A stretch of DNA of 59,251 bases from Bryobacterales bacterium (GCA_003170295.1 PNAJ01000045.1:26740-85990); one strand, 5' to 3'; positions 15,881 through 26,051 are shown, counted from the first letter of the stretch. Notes: generated by a model from the letters alone, not told the origin. A program made the numbers and translations.

Positions 15881-17881
15881 TCATTGTTCATTAGGCCGCT
15901 TGGCGGCGGCGTTGCCGTTCAGGAATCGATCGAACCAATAGGACTGCCAGTTGATGCTCTCGACCAGATGCTTCGGTTCGCCCGTGCGCGTCAGATTGTG
16001 ATTCTCGCGAGGGAACATGACCAGCTCCGACGTTACGCCAAAATGCTGCAGCGCGCGGAACCACTGCTCGCCCTGCTCAATCGGCACGCGGAAATCGTTA
16101 TCGGAATGCAACACCAGCGTCGGGGTCTTTACTTTCGAGACGTAATGCAGCGGCGAGTATTTCCAGTAGGCGTCATAATTTTGAAAAATGTCGCCGCCGA
16201 AATCTTTCTCATGACCGTAAGCGCCGTCGCGCGTGCCGTCGTCGCTGATGAAATTCGAGATGCTGCGCAGCGTCACCGCGGCGCGGAAAATATCAGTCTG
16301 CGTGGTGATCCAATTCGTCATGTAGCCGCCGTAGGAGCCTCCGGTGACGCCCAAACGGTCGCGATCGATCCACGGATTACGTTTCAAAGTTTCCTCGACG
16401 CCGGTCATGATGTCGGTGTACGCCTTGCCGCCCCACTCCATCACGACACCCCGTTGAAATTTTCGCCCGTAGCCTGTCGATCCCCGCGGATTCGAGAAAA
16501 ACACAGCCCAGCCGCGCGCGGAGTAAACCTGAAATTCGTGATACCAATCGACGCCATACATGCCCGCGGGTCCGCCATGGATGCTGACGATCATCGGGTA
16601 CTTCCTTCCTGGTTCCCATCCGAGCGGCTTGACGAGAAAGCCATCGATCGGCCAGCCGTCCGCCGCAGCGTAAGGAATGCGCTCGACTGTGGCGAGCGTT
16701 CGCTGCTCCCACAGCGACGCGTTGAGATGCGTCAACTGGCGTTCCGCACCGGAGGCGTCTCGAACATACAGATCGTCAAGGTGACTAAAATCATTCGATA
16801 AGTAAGCAATCTTGCGTGACCCTTCGTGCAGCGACGGCGACCGCACCGCGCGCGCGCCCGCCGTGATCGCGCTCACCGCGCCGGTACCGGAGTCCATTCG
16901 ATAAAGATGCGTCTCTCCTTTCACACCGGAGCTCAGGTAGAGCGCGCGACCCTGCTCCGCCCACATGAGGTCGGTCGCAGTCTGATCGAAGGCCTTATTG
17001 ATCGCCACCGATGGCTTTCCTCCTGTCGCTGGCGCCACATAGATCAGCGGCGGAGCCTCCTCATCTTCAGCGCCGAGAAATGCGATGCGGCTTCCGTCGG
17101 GCGACCAGCGCGGGCTGTTATCAGGCCCAACGTGATCGGAGATCTTCGTAAGCGCGCCTCCACCGGCTGGAATGGTCCACACATCCGAGTTGTGATCGAG
17201 ATCGAACTCTTTGCCGGTGCGGTTCGAGACGAACGCGATGCGCGTAGAATCGGGCGACCAGCGCGGATCGAGGTCGTTCCAGTTGTCGCCGTCGGTGATC
17301 TGCTTCGCCGTGCCGGTCCGCACATCGACGATCGCGATGTGAGAACGCTTTTCGTCGAAATATCCCGTGTCGTTGAACTTGTAATAGATGTGCGTGTAGT
17401 GGCGCACGTCGCTCGTCTTGCTCGGCGTTGGACCCGTCCGCGTCAGGCAGACGAAGCGCGCGCCGTCGGGCGACCATTCGAAGCTCGACGCGCCATTCTC
17501 CAAGCTCGATACGCGGCGCGCCTCCCCGCCATTACGCGATAGCAGCCAGATCTGCGCGCGTCCTCCATCGCGTGCGGAGAGGAAGGCGAGAAATCGTCCG
17601 TCGGGAGACCAGCGTGGCGAAGTCGAGGACGTTGAGTCGCTAGTGAATGGGACCGACGGATGCGTGCCGTCGATAGAAGCGATCCAAATGCGCGACATGC
17701 GCCGATTCGCCTTCTGATCGATCGTGGCAACGGTGTAGGCGACCCATGGGCCGTCGGGCGAAATCTGCGGATCGCTTAAAAACTCAAACGAGAAATAATC
17801 TTCGGCCGTGATGCCGGGTTTCGTCTGCGCCTGGGCGACCGCCCCGCATAGGATCAGAAAAAGGGCAAGAATGCGCTGCAT
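15881..17881 (-). CDS. Secreted S9 prolyl oligopeptidase-family peptidase
   Basis: 666 aa. The signal peptide (MQRILALFLILCGAVAQA) leads to a TolB/WD-like beta-propeller (repeats PRWSPDGRFLAFLSA, FEWSPDGARFVCLT, PRWSPDSTRIAFVSN, PRWSPDGSRIAFLGA) up to about residue 390. The C-terminal alpha/beta-hydrolase domain has the oxyanion segment SIHGGPAGMYG, the nucleophile GGSYGGYMTNW (Ser about residue 515), Asp in VLHSDNDFRVP and His in PRENHNLTRTG. Such enzymes cut short peptides after Pro or are acylaminoacyl-peptidases. It is probably cotranscribed with the CCA enzyme (19-bp gap) and the M28 peptidase. Confidence 0.95.
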   Translation of the reverse strand: MQRILALFLILCGAVAQAQTKPGITAEDYFSFEFLSDPQISPDGPWVAYTVATIDQKANRRMSRIWIASIDGTHPSVPFTSDSTSSTSPRWSPDGRFLAFLSARDGGRAQIWLLSRNGGEARRVSSLENGASSFEWSPDGARFVCLTRTGPTPSKTSDVRHYTHIYYKFNDTGYFDEKRSHIAIVDVRTGTAKQITDGDNWNDLDPRWSPDSTRIAFVSNRTGKEFDLDHNSDVWTIPAGGGALTKISDHVGPDNSPRWSPDGSRIAFLGAEDEEAPPLIYVAPATGGKPSVAINKAFDQTATDLMWAEQGRALYLSSGVKGETHLYRMDSGTGAVSAITAGARAVRSPSLHEGSRKIAYLSNDFSHLDDLYVRDASGAERQLTHLNASLWEQRTLATVERIPYAAADGWPIDGFLVKPLGWEPGRKYPMIVSIHGGPAGMYGVDWYHEFQVYSARGWAVFFSNPRGSTGYGRKFQRGVVMEWGGKAYTDIMTGVEETLKRNPWIDRDRLGVTGGSYGGYMTNWITTQTDIFRAAVTLRSISNFISDDGTRDGAYGHEKDFGGDIFQNYDAYWKYSPLHYVSKVKTPTLVLHSDNDFRVPIEQGEQWFRALQHFGVTSELVMFPRENHNLTRTGEPKHLVESINWQSYWFDRFLNGNAAAKRPNEQ

Positions 17882-17922
17882 GAGTCACATCATAGCGTTA
17901 CCGTAGCAGTACCGTCTCGACC

Positions 17923-17950
17923 GAACCGCCATGCGTAAGCATGCGGACAG
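17923..17950. repeat. Short palindromic repeat, family B copy 1
   Basis: A 28-bp unit beginning GAACCGCCATGCG and ending CATGCGGACAG, containing the inverted pair CCGCATGC/GCATGG-type arms around GTAAG. It matches 23638-23665 at 26 of 28 positions. It lies in the gap between the S9 peptidase and the metallo-beta-lactamase-fold gene. Confidence 0.7.
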
Positions 17951-17963
17951 GCGCGAATAAACT

Positions 17964-18959
17964 CTAGCGCGCCGCGTAGGATTTCGAAAAACCGTTGCGG
18001 CTATTCGTGATCGTATATTTGCCATCGCTCGAAATGGAAGCCTTCAGGAAACTGCCTTTGCACTCGGTCGTCGGCTCGGAGTTCGCGATCTTCTGTTCGC
18101 TCGTGTTGTGCGCGGCGTCAGTCGCAAGCGAAAGGTGTACTTGCCAAGTGTCCTCAAGTCCTGGAATCTTCGCGATCGTATCCCATGCATTCGCGCCGAG
18201 CCCCTTTCGCGGACCGTTGTTCACGATCACGACCTGTGGATGAATCGCCCACACGTGCGGGGGCGCACCCGAATTATCATTGTAGAAACCGTGATGTGTC
18301 GCCTGGAATAGCGTCACTTGCCCGACCTTGTTTTGCGGGCACGAAAGCTCTAGCTCCTTGTTCCACGTCAAATCCCCCAGATCGAGAAACGTGAATTTCC
18401 CGTAGGTCAGTTTGAACCCGAGGCTGCGCGCATTCTCAGTGGGGTCCGGATCTTTTTTCGCAGCGCTGGCGCAGTAAGAATTCGCCTCGCCGCCCTTCGC
18501 CAGAACGTCGCCATTCGATGTGACGATGTCTACACGGACCCCTTTAAGAGGCACTTTGTCGCCGACTGCGAGCGACTTGCGATGTCCCGTCGCGATGGCT
18601 TTATAAGCCTCCCACCGCTGCGCGTCGGCCAGATTCTTCGTCTCGACGGAATCGCCATGATCGAGGTAAGCACCAATCGGAATCAGTTTCGCGAGCGCAG
18701 GCGCTCCGCCCACATGATCGCTGTGAAAGTGTGTCGTCAGCAAGTAATCGATCTTGCTAAGATGCGCCTGCTTCGTCGCGACCTCGTAAATCCGCTGCGC
18801 GTCGCGGTCTCCAGGATTTCCCGTGTCCGCCAGCAGGGATTGGCCGGAGGGCGTCACAATCAGCGTCGCCGCACCACCCTCCGCGTCGATCCAGTAAATG
18901 TCCAACGTTTTCTGAGCGCTCAGCGTAGCTGCCGCTAATAGGAAAAGAATTTTAAGCAC
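17964..18959 (-). CDS. Secreted metallo-beta-lactamase-fold hydrolase (ComEC-C-like)
   Basis: 331 aa. A signal peptide (MLKILFLLAAATLSAQ) precedes LDIYWIDAEGGAATLIVTPSGQSLLADTG, the usual start of ComEC/Rec2-type MBL domains (normally VGQGDA). The metal motif is LTTHFHSDHVGGAPAL (HxHxDH, about residue 80), with further ligands likely in TFLDLGDLTWNKE and ATHHGFYNDN. The function could be a nuclease or a phosphodiesterase/lactonase; the sequence only supports the fold. It is divergent from padR with 65 bp between starts. Confidence 0.88.
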   Translation of the reverse strand: MLKILFLLAAATLSAQKTLDIYWIDAEGGAATLIVTPSGQSLLADTGNPGDRDAQRIYEVATKQAHLSKIDYLLTTHFHSDHVGGAPALAKLIPIGAYLDHGDSVETKNLADAQRWEAYKAIATGHRKSLAVGDKVPLKGVRVDIVTSNGDVLAKGGEANSYCASAAKKDPDPTENARSLGFKLTYGKFTFLDLGDLTWNKELELSCPQNKVGQVTLFQATHHGFYNDNSGAPPHVWAIHPQVVIVNNGPRKGLGANAWDTIAKIPGLEDTWQVHLSLATDAAHNTSEQKIANSEPTTECKGSFLKASISSDGKYTITNSRNGFSKSYAAR

Positions 18960-18975
18960 GTTGCGATTTTACATC

Positions 18976-19004
18976 TTGACGAGTGATCCGACTTCAGGTA
19001 TACT
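18976..19004 (+). promoter_or_regulatory. Strong sigma70-type promoter for padR-ADOP
   Basis: TTGACG (18976-18981), a 17-bp spacer and TATACT (18999-19004), 20 bp before the padR ATG at 19025. The -10 region is embedded in an AT-rich, partly palindromic stretch (GTATAC at 18998-19003 to GTAC at 19017-19020) that would suit binding of the PadR repressor, implying autoregulation. The operator part is inference. Confidence 0.65.
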
Positions 19005-19024
19005 ATATCTATAAATGTACTACT

Positions 19025-19390
19025 ATGCCGAAGAAGAATATACCCGCTCCCAAAGACCTGCTGCCGCTTTCGCCGACTCTGTTTCACCTGCTGCTGGCGC
19101 TTCACGACGGTGAGCGTCACGGCTATGCCTTGAAGCGCGAAATCGCGCGGCGGACCGCCGGAGCGATTAACCCCGGCGCGGGCGTTCTCTATGGTTCGAT
19201 CAACCGGATGCTGGAGCAGGGCCTCATCGAGGAATCGGAGGAGCGGCCCGACGCGCATCTCGACGACGAGCGCCGCCGTTACTATCGCATCACCCCCTTC
19301 GGCCGGCTGGTCGCTCAAGCCGAGGCCGTGCGAATGCGCGAGCTAGTGCAGATTGCAGACCAGGCGTTTGGGTTGCCGGAGCGCGCATGA
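19025..19390 (+). CDS. PadR-family transcriptional regulator
   Basis: 121 aa from the ATG at 19025 (a frame beginning at 18983 would start inside the promoter). The winged-helix domain is typical: LPLSPTLFHLLLALHDGERHGYALKREI, GVLYGSINRMLEQGLI, and the wing DERRRYYRITPFGRLVAQAE. PadR proteins repress target genes and often respond to small ligands. Its last codons overlap the start of the ADOP permease (ATGA at 19387-19390). This pairing is the standard acidobacterial arrangement and implies that PadR controls the permease. Confidence 0.95.
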   Translation: MPKKNIPAPKDLLPLSPTLFHLLLALHDGERHGYALKREIARRTAGAINPGAGVLYGSINRMLEQGLIEESEERPDAHLDDERRRYYRITPFGRLVAQAEAVRMRELVQIADQAFGLPERA

Positions 19391-21996
19391 AACTTTATCG
19401 CCTGCTGTTGAGCCTCTACCCTGCCCGATTCCGCGAAGAATACGGCGGACCCCTGGAGCAGCAGTTTCTCGACGATTATCGCGAGGCGCACAACACCGGA
19501 ATGCGGTTCAAATTATGGCTGAGCGCCTTGCGCGATCTCGCGTGGTCGATTCCGGTCGAGCTCGCGCATGAGCTGCGTCAGGATCTCGCTCATAGTTTGC
19601 GGGTTCATGCCCGCCGCCCCTTCGTGATGACCTTCACGATCGCGATCCTCGCCCTTGCAATCGGAGGAGCAACCGGCGTGTTCAGTGTCGTCAACGCGGT
19701 GCTGATCAAATCGCTGCCGTTTCGAGACCCCGATCGACTCATGCTCCTCTCCAACATTGGTGTACCCAACACGTCGATTCCGGACGCCAAAGGACGAAGC
19801 GCAAAGACGGACGTATTCCTTTCGAGCGAGGACTCGCCCGGGTCCGGTGCGGCCGGCTTCAAAAACTGGAGAACCAACAGTATCTATTTGGAGGACGCAG
19901 CCGAATATCTAACGGCCGAGATGAATATAACCGGAGTGTCCGCCCCCGTCCGTGTCACCGTGGCGGAGACATCGTACAACTTCTTTTCGATGCTGGGTTC
20001 GGAGCCTGCGCTTGGCCGCGCTTTCGCCCCTGGGGAGGATGTTCCGGGGAATGACAACGTCCTCATCATTGGCCATGCCCTCTGGCAGCAACTCTATGGA
20101 AGCGACCCGCGCGTGCTCGGCTCGAAAATCCTTCTCAACGGAGTGCCGATGACAGTGGTGGGTGTGGCGCGGCCCGCGTTCGATTATCCGGCCAAGGCAT
20201 CCGTGTGGATTCCCACTGCCTTCGACATGATGCGCGTTCCCGCAGGTGGAGTATTCTTCCCGCGGACGATTGGACGGCTGAAATCAGGGCTCACCATCAC
20301 CCTGGCTCAGAAGATGTTCGAGGCCGATGGTGAGCAACTTTCCCCAGGCCGCAAAAGGGAAGATTGGGAACGGCTGGAACTGATTCCTCTGCGGACGCAG
20401 CTCGCCGCGAAGACCCGGCAGGCCTCGCTCGTCTTGATGGGGGCGATCGGGTTCGTATTACTGATTGCGTGTGCCAACGTCGCCAACCTCCTGCTCACGC
20501 GGACCACGGAGCGCCGCGGCGAGCTGTTGATTCGAGCGGCGCTTGGAGCAAGTCGCGGCCGCCTGGTCCAACAATTGTTGTCGGAAAGCGTATTGCTCTC
20601 CGCCATCGCGGCCGCTGCGAGCCTGGGAATCGCTTATTGGGCTTCGAAGCTCGCTGCCGTCGCGCAGCCGGCGGAGCTTGCCGCGCAACAGTACACCATT
20701 CTCGATTGGCGCGTGCTCGGATTTGCGATCGGAACCGCAATCGCCACTGGCATTCTGTTTGGTGTCGTGCCGGCATGGCTGGTCCGAAGTCTCCAGCCTT
20801 CAGGCGATCTGGCGCGGATGCAGAGCGTCGCACCCCGCGCCGGGAGATTGCGTGGCGTTTTGATCGCAATCCAGGTAGCGCTGACGATGATCTTGCTCGC
20901 CGGATCTGCGACCATGGGCCGCGGTTTCCTCCGTCTTCTCGGCACCGATATCGGCTTTCGTCCGGATCATCTGGTCACGCTGAGCGTATCCCTCACCGGC
21001 ACCCCCGAGGAATCGGATGCCCGAAAGGCGCCATATTATCGCGATGTGCTAGAGAGGCTTCGCGGCGTTCAAGGCGTCGAATCCGCGGCGGCCATCGATT
21101 TTCTTCCTTTGGACGCACACTCTTTCATCGGAGGCAACCTCTTTACCGAGTCTGGCGCCGAGACACCCCTTGTCATTTTCGGCCGTGTGACGCCGGATTA
21201 TTTTCGGACCATGGACACAAGGATCGTCTACGGCCGCGAGTTCACTGCGGCGGATCGGGGCCGCGTGGCCATCGTGACAGAAGGCGTCGCGCGCAAAATC
21301 GGTGAGGGCTCTTCCACCATCGGTAGGAGAATCCGGCGGCGCAATGAAGAGGAACCCTTTACCATCATCGGCGTCGTGCAGCCAATTCGCTACAGTGGCC
21401 CCGAACAGTCAGGAGGAATGGAGCAGATGTTCCTCTCGGCCGGTTCCAACGCGCCGATCTTTGCGACGTTCATCGCGAGAGTGAGCGGCAATGCCGCGGA
21501 TTCGCTCGCCGTGTGCCGGGATGCCGTGCAATCCGTGGATCGCGAGGTACCCGTGTACGGCGTCAAGACGTACCAGCAGCGCCTTGACGAAACGCTCGCC
21601 GTGCCCCGCTTCCGCACCACGATATTTCTATTCTTCGGCGGATTCGCGTTACTCCTCGCAATCGCGGGAATCTACGGCGTCTCGTCTTACTCGATCACCC
21701 AGCGCCGGCGCGAAATCGGCGTGCGGATCGCGATCGGCGCCTCGGCACAGGGAGTGCGCGCGATGATTCTGCGCCAAGCATTGTGGCCCATTGGCGCCGG
21801 CATGCTGATCGGAGTCGGCGGAGCAGCGTGGCAAGGCCGCTTGCTGGAGCATCTGCTCCCCGCCGCCCCACCCACCGATATGGCCGCATGCGCAGCCGCG
21901 GCCGTGCTTCTCGCCGTCGTCGCGGTTGTGGCAATCTGGTCCGCCACCAGCCGCGTCCTCGAACTAAATCCCATCGAAGTACTAAAGTCCGAGTAG
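19387..21996 (+). CDS. ADOP-type (acidobacterial duplicated orphan) MacB/FtsX permease
   Basis: 869 aa, family-typical. The N-terminal ~75 residues (MKLYRLLLSLYPARFREEYG, LWLSALRDLAW) are the ADOP-specific leader domain. A first TM at about 78-100 (FTIAILALAIGGATGVFSVV) is followed by a large extracytoplasmic MacB-PCD domain, three TMs around residues 345-470 with ANVANLLLTRTTERRGELLIRAALGASRGRL, a second periplasmic domain, and a C-terminal FtsX triple (TIFLFFGGFALLLAIAGIYGV, REIGVRIAIGASAQGVRAMI). No ATPase gene is adjacent, hence orphan. The exported substrate is unknown. Confidence 0.95.
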   Translation: MKLYRLLLSLYPARFREEYGGPLEQQFLDDYREAHNTGMRFKLWLSALRDLAWSIPVELAHELRQDLAHSLRVHARRPFVMTFTIAILALAIGGATGVFSVVNAVLIKSLPFRDPDRLMLLSNIGVPNTSIPDAKGRSAKTDVFLSSEDSPGSGAAGFKNWRTNSIYLEDAAEYLTAEMNITGVSAPVRVTVAETSYNFFSMLGSEPALGRAFAPGEDVPGNDNVLIIGHALWQQLYGSDPRVLGSKILLNGVPMTVVGVARPAFDYPAKASVWIPTAFDMMRVPAGGVFFPRTIGRLKSGLTITLAQKMFEADGEQLSPGRKREDWERLELIPLRTQLAAKTRQASLVLMGAIGFVLLIACANVANLLLTRTTERRGELLIRAALGASRGRLVQQLLSESVLLSAIAAAASLGIAYWASKLAAVAQPAELAAQQYTILDWRVLGFAIGTAIATGILFGVVPAWLVRSLQPSGDLARMQSVAPRAGRLRGVLIAIQVALTMILLAGSATMGRGFLRLLGTDIGFRPDHLVTLSVSLTGTPEESDARKAPYYRDVLERLRGVQGVESAAAIDFLPLDAHSFIGGNLFTESGAETPLVIFGRVTPDYFRTMDTRIVYGREFTAADRGRVAIVTEGVARKIGEGSSTIGRRIRRRNEEEPFTIIGVVQPIRYSGPEQSGGMEQMFLSAGSNAPIFATFIARVSGNAADSLAVCRDAVQSVDREVPVYGVKTYQQRLDETLAVPRFRTTIFLFFGGFALLLAIAGIYGVSSYSITQRRREIGVRIAIGASAQGVRAMILRQALWPIGAGMLIGVGGAAWQGRLLEHLLPAAPPTDMAACAAAAVLLAVVAVVAIWSATSRVLELNPIEVLKSE

Positions 21997-22000
21997 CCTA

Positions 22001-22026
22001 TCGAGCCGTAACCGCAGGGAGCAGTG
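22001..22026. repeat. Short repeat, family C copy 1
   Basis: A 26-bp unit starting TCGAGCCGTAACCGCAGG and ending GAGCAGTG, just after the ADOP stop. It is related to 53775-53800 (same orientation) and to 32389-32415 (opposite orientation). Confidence 0.6.
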
Positions 22027-22100
22027 CTAAAGTTCTAAAGTAGCCGCGCACATCCCGCACAGCAGCCCTGTCCCGGAATACTATACTGTCTCTCGTCTGT

Positions 22101-23639
22101 ATGAAGATCGCCCTCGCACTCTTTGCATTCGCCCTAGCCAGCGCACAAGACCTCGCCATCCACAACGAACTTTTCGAAGTAAAACTCAACGCCAACACAT
22201 TTTCGATCGCCGAACACGGCCTCCCGATCGTACGGGACGGAACCTTGCGTGACCGCGGATCGGCGCGAGCATCTCCTCGACCGACCCGACGTTCGGCACC
22301 GGTCAAGCGCTTCGGGTGACCTATCACAATGGCGACACCGATTCGATACTGCTGTTCCCGCAAGTGCCGTTCGTCCTGTTCCGAGCCACCCTCCACAACA
22401 ACTCCGGCGAAACGACAGTGACGGAAAAAGTCCGGCCCGTTCAATTTGCAGTCGACTTTAGCGCCGAACCGCAGAAGCTCAAAGTGCTCGGGACCGGTGG
22501 CCTGGCCGATCCAGGAAAAGCACCAGGCAGTTACATGTGGACAGCCGTAGCCGAGCCCGAAACCCGCAAGGGAATTGTCGCCGGATGGATCACGAGCGAC
22601 CGCGGCAGCGGTGTCGTGTTCACCGAACTGAAGACCGGCAAGCTCCGCTTCCTGGACCGGCAGCGCAACCGAGATGGAGTACGTCAACGACGCCTATAAA
22701 GACGACCAGATCGGCAACGCGGTCTTGCACGATCCCGATAAAACGAATACCGAGATGTATCGTGACGGGCTCAAACTCGTGCGCGATGCCGCGGGTCCCG
22801 ATGCATTTTTCCTCAGCTGCAACACTCCGCAAAACATGCGCGTTTACGGGGGATCGTTCGGCTTACTGGACGCAATGCGCATCGGCCCCGACAACGGGAC
22901 CGGCTGGACCGCTCTGATTCGGGGACCGAGATACGGCACCCGCAATTACTTTTTGAATGGTCGCGTCTGGTACAACGACCCAGACCCGCTCTATGTCCGC
23001 ACCGCGCTCCCATTGAACCGGGCGCGATTGATTTCGTCCTGGGTCACCATCTCCGGCCAGCTGAGCGTATCGAGCGAAGCGTTCGCGGCGTTGCCCGCCG
23101 AGCGCGTGGATTTGCTAAAGCGCACCATGCCGTCGCACGGCCTGCCAGCCCGTCCAGTGGATTTGTTCGAGCGCGACATGCCACGCATCTGGACCGTGAA
23201 TGGATCGGATTCCCGCCTCGTCGTCGGGCTATTCAATTGGGAGCAGGAAGATCGCGAGATCGATTATCCCCTCGAGCGCCTCGGACTGAAGTCCGGCGTC
23301 GAATACGCCGCATTCGCGTATTGGACCAACAAATTGATCGAGCCATTACGCGATCGGTTGCGATTCCACTTGCCCGCGTCATCAAGCGCCGTCATCGCGC
23401 TCCGAGCCGTATCCAATCATCCCCAAGTAATCGGCACCTCGCGCCACATCATGCAAGGCCTGATCGATTTAACGAACGAACAATGGCGCGACGGGGAGTT
23501 ATCCGGCGTCAGCAAGGTAGTTGCCGGCGATCCCTATGAGCTTCGCATCCTCCCCTCCGCAACCGAGCCCGTCCTCCGCGTGAAACTCGACAGCTCCGTC
23601 ACCCGCGAAATCCCCTGGAAAATAAAACTCCCTCACTGA
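22101..23639 (+). pseudogene. Broken alpha-galactosidase-like (GH36/GH27-type) gene
   Basis: Three pieces in two frames make one recognisable protein. Piece 1 (22101 to about 22250) has a signal peptide (MKIALALFAFALASAQ) and the beta-sandwich start. A one-base shift near 22250 moves to another frame (IGASISSTDPTFGTG to about 22650, ending GKLRFL). At 22650-22653 the frame changes again into WTGSATEMEYVNDAYKDDQ and continues to 23639 with KLVRDAAGPDAFFLSCN, GLLDAMRIGPDNGTGW and a C-terminal beta domain. GH36-type enzymes carry the first half of the catalytic barrel, including the nucleophile Asp, between GKLRF-like and WTG-like sequence; that part is absent. An internal deletion plus a frameshift is the simplest reading; assembly error is less likely but possible. 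Confidence 0.8.
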
Positions 23640-23665
23640 ACCGCCATGCGTCAGCATGCGGTCAG
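23638..23665. repeat. Short palindromic repeat, family B copy 2
   Basis: 26 of 28 positions match the unit at 17923-17950; the loop reads GTCAG instead of GTAAG. It begins at the stop codon of the alpha-galactosidase-like pseudogene and fills the gap before the convergent NIPSNAP gene. Confidence 0.7.
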
Positions 23666-23676
23666 ACGAGAGCGAC

Positions 23677-24075
23677 CTACTTAATCCCCGAAAAATCCGC
23701 CGGCGTCATGTACACCGAATCGACGTGACTCACAATCTTCCCGTCCTTCTCCGAATCGGCGCTCACCTTCTTCCACTCCGGATCGTTGCGAAATTCGTCC
23801 CAATGCTTCTTCGCTTCCTCCATACTCGGATGCGCAATGATGTATATCAGTGTGTTCTTCGACTTCTCTCCATCCGGCACCCAGTATCCGATGCTCGTCA
23901 TGCCGTGACGATTGAAAATCGCAACCGTATGATCGCGAAATCGAGCCTTCAATGCAGCCAGCTTCCCGTCATACGTCGTGTACGTCCTTAGCTCAAACAC
24001 TCGATCGGCCGCCCGCGCATTCGAAGCCACCATCGCCAGAGCGGCAATTCCAAAAGTTAAGAGTCTTAATCGCAT
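23677..24075 (-). CDS. NIPSNAP-family secreted protein
   Basis: 132 aa from the ATG at 24075; an extended frame to 24153 runs into the dehydratase gene and lacks a leader. The signal peptide is [22 protein letters not shown]. The mature domain ([56 protein letters not shown]) is a ferredoxin-like alpha/beta barrel typical of NIPSNAP proteins, whose biochemical role is unsettled. The ATG lies 10 bp inside the end of the dehydratase gene, so translation is probably coupled. Confidence 0.9.
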   Translation of the reverse strand: MRLRLLTFGIAALAMVASNARAADRVFELRTYTTYDGKLAALKARFRDHTVAIFNRHGMTSIGYWVPDGEKSKNTLIYIIAHPSMEEAKKHWDEFRNDPEWKKVSADSEKDGKIVSHVDSVYMTPADFSGIK

Positions 24076-26021
24076 GATGCCAATTTTAGCGCACGCTTGC
24101 CCGCCGCGATCGCTTCGAGTATCGACTCCGCGTCGTACACCGCCCCGCCCCACGTCCCCCCGCTGACATCCTGCAGCGCCGCCCAGATTCGCGAATCGTC
24201 CGGCATTGCCGCATCGCGAGCCAAATCTTTTCTCAATTCGCGCGACGCCAAAATCCGCGAACCTTCCTCAACCCCCGTCGCCCCGACCAAATTGACCGAC
24301 CCTTCCAACTTCACCCGATCGACGACAATCTCGATCATGTCCCCATCGCGCAACTTGCCGATCGGCCCCCCCGCGAGCGCCTCCGGGGACACGTGTCCAA
24401 TGCACGCCCCCGTCGAAACCCCGCTGAACCGAGCATCCGTCACAATCGCGACCTCTTTCCCAAACGGCAAGTACCGCAGCGCCGACGTGAGCTGATACGT
24501 CTCCTCCATCCCCGCGCCCATCGGCCCGCGGCACATCAGCACCAGAACATCGCCCGCTTTGATGCGCCCTTCTTTGATCGCCGCGATCGCCGCCGGCTCG
24601 CTCAAGAAAATCCGAGCTGGCCCCGTCTTTCGATAAACGCCATCAGCCCCCACCACGCTCGGATCGATCGACGTACTCTTGATCACGCTCCCCTCTGGCG
24701 CGAGATTGCCGTGAGGAAAACAAACCGTCGCCGTCAACCCTCTTCGCGAAGCTTCTTCAGGCGCCATAATCACATCATCCGGATCGACCCCGTCGCGCTC
24801 CTTCAACACTGCGCGCAACTTCGCCCGTCGCTCCGACCCTTCCCATTGATCCAAAACCTCGCCTAGCGTCACTCCGCTAACCGTGTGGGCCTTCGTCTCC
24901 AGCAGCCCCGCGCGCCGCAAATGCAGCATCGCCTCCGGCACTCCACCCGCGAGAAACACCTGAATCGTCGGATGATGCCGAGGCCCATTCGGCAGCGCAT
25001 CGACAATCCGCGGCACCATCCTATTAATGCGAGCCCAATCCGACGCCGTCGGCCGCCGCAACCCCGCCGCATGCGCGATCGCCGGCAAATGCAAAATCAA
25101 ATTGGTCGACCCTCCGAACGCCGCATGCGTCACCATCGCATTGTGCAGCGAGGCCTCCGTTAAAATGTCGCGAGTAGTGACTCCGCCAGCCTCCATCGCC
25201 ATCAACGCCCGCGCCGACCGCCGCGCCATGTCGAGCCAGATCGCATGCCCCGATGGCGCCAGCGCGGAGTGCCCCAGCGACAACCCCAGCGCCTCGCCAA
25301 CAACCTGCGACGTAGCCGCCGTCCCTAAGAACTGACACCCGCCCCCAGGCGATGCACAAGCCCGGCATCCCAATTCCGACGCTTGCTCGATCGTGATCTG
25401 CCCGTGCGCGAACCGAGCACCGATCGTCTGAATCCGCCCCGCGTCCTCCCCCTCCTCCGGCAGCAGCGTCACTCCGCCCGGCACCAGCACGCAAGGCAAA
25501 TCGTGCATGGCAGCCAACGCCATCATCATCGCCGGCAACCCCTTATCGCAAGTCGCGACACCCAGCACGCCCTTGCGAGTAGGCAGCGACCGTATCAATC
25601 GCCGAAACACCGTCGAAGCATCGTTGCGATAAGCCAGCGAATCGAACATCCCCGTAGTCCCCTGCGTCCGCCCATCGCAAGGATCGGTGCAATAGGCAGC
25701 AAACGGAATCGCCCCAGCCGATTTCAACTCCTCCGCAGCCGCCTCCATCAGCAGCCCGACCTCCCAATGCCCCGTGTGATACCCCAGCGCAATCGGAGTC
25801 CCGTCCGCCGCCCGAATCCCACCATGCGTGGAAAGAATCAAAAATTCTTTCGCGCCCAGCTTCGAAGCATCCCACCCCATGCCAGCGTTTTGAGTCCATC
25901 CAAACAAATCCCCCGAAGGGCGCTCGCGCAAAATCTCAGTGGTTAGCGGAAGCGATCCCGCAGGCCCGGCAGCATGGCTGTGAATGTCAAACAGAGAAGG
26001 ATCGGAAGTATCAAACAGCAT
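24066..26021 (-). CDS. YjhG/YagF-type dehydratase (D-xylonate dehydratase-like, IlvD/Edd superfamily)
   Basis: 651 aa from the ATG at 26021 ([20 protein letters not shown]), close to E. coli YjhG in length and in the line-up of blocks: [76 protein letters not shown] and [31 protein letters not shown] C-terminal signature. Cysteines in DPCDGR, TCDKG and GGGCQF are the probable iron-sulphur ligands. It should dehydrate a sugar acid, D-xylonate or a relative, to a 2-keto-3-deoxy acid. No other xylonate-pathway genes are next to it. The stop overlaps the NIPSNAP start. Confidence 0.93.
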   Translation of the reverse strand: MLFDTSDPSLFDIHSHAAGPAGSLPLTTEILRERPSGDLFGWTQNAGMGWDASKLGAKEFLILSTHGGIRAADGTPIALGYHTGHWEVGLLMEAAAEELKSAGAIPFAAYCTDPCDGRTQGTTGMFDSLAYRNDASTVFRRLIRSLPTRKGVLGVATCDKGLPAMMMALAAMHDLPCVLVPGGVTLLPEEGEDAGRIQTIGARFAHGQITIEQASELGCRACASPGGGCQFLGTAATSQVVGEALGLSLGHSALAPSGHAIWLDMARRSARALMAMEAGGVTTRDILTEASLHNAMVTHAAFGGSTNLILHLPAIAHAAGLRRPTASDWARINRMVPRIVDALPNGPRHHPTIQVFLAGGVPEAMLHLRRAGLLETKAHTVSGVTLGEVLDQWEGSERRAKLRAVLKERDGVDPDDVIMAPEEASRRGLTATVCFPHGNLAPEGSVIKSTSIDPSVVGADGVYRKTGPARIFLSEPAAIAAIKEGRIKAGDVLVLMCRGPMGAGMEETYQLTSALRYLPFGKEVAIVTDARFSGVSTGACIGHVSPEALAGGPIGKLRDGDMIEIVVDRVKLEGSVNLVGATGVEEGSRILASRELRKDLARDAAMPDDSRIWAALQDVSGGTWGGAVYDAESILEAIAAGKRALKLASCD

Positions 26022-26051
26022 CAGCTCTAGGTTGGCACAGCACCGTGTCTG

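Noticed and set aside
22249..22461. 70-aa reading frame in the alpha-galactosidase-like region
   Set aside because: A third frame without homology; the true continuation is the frame beginning IGASISSTDPTFG.
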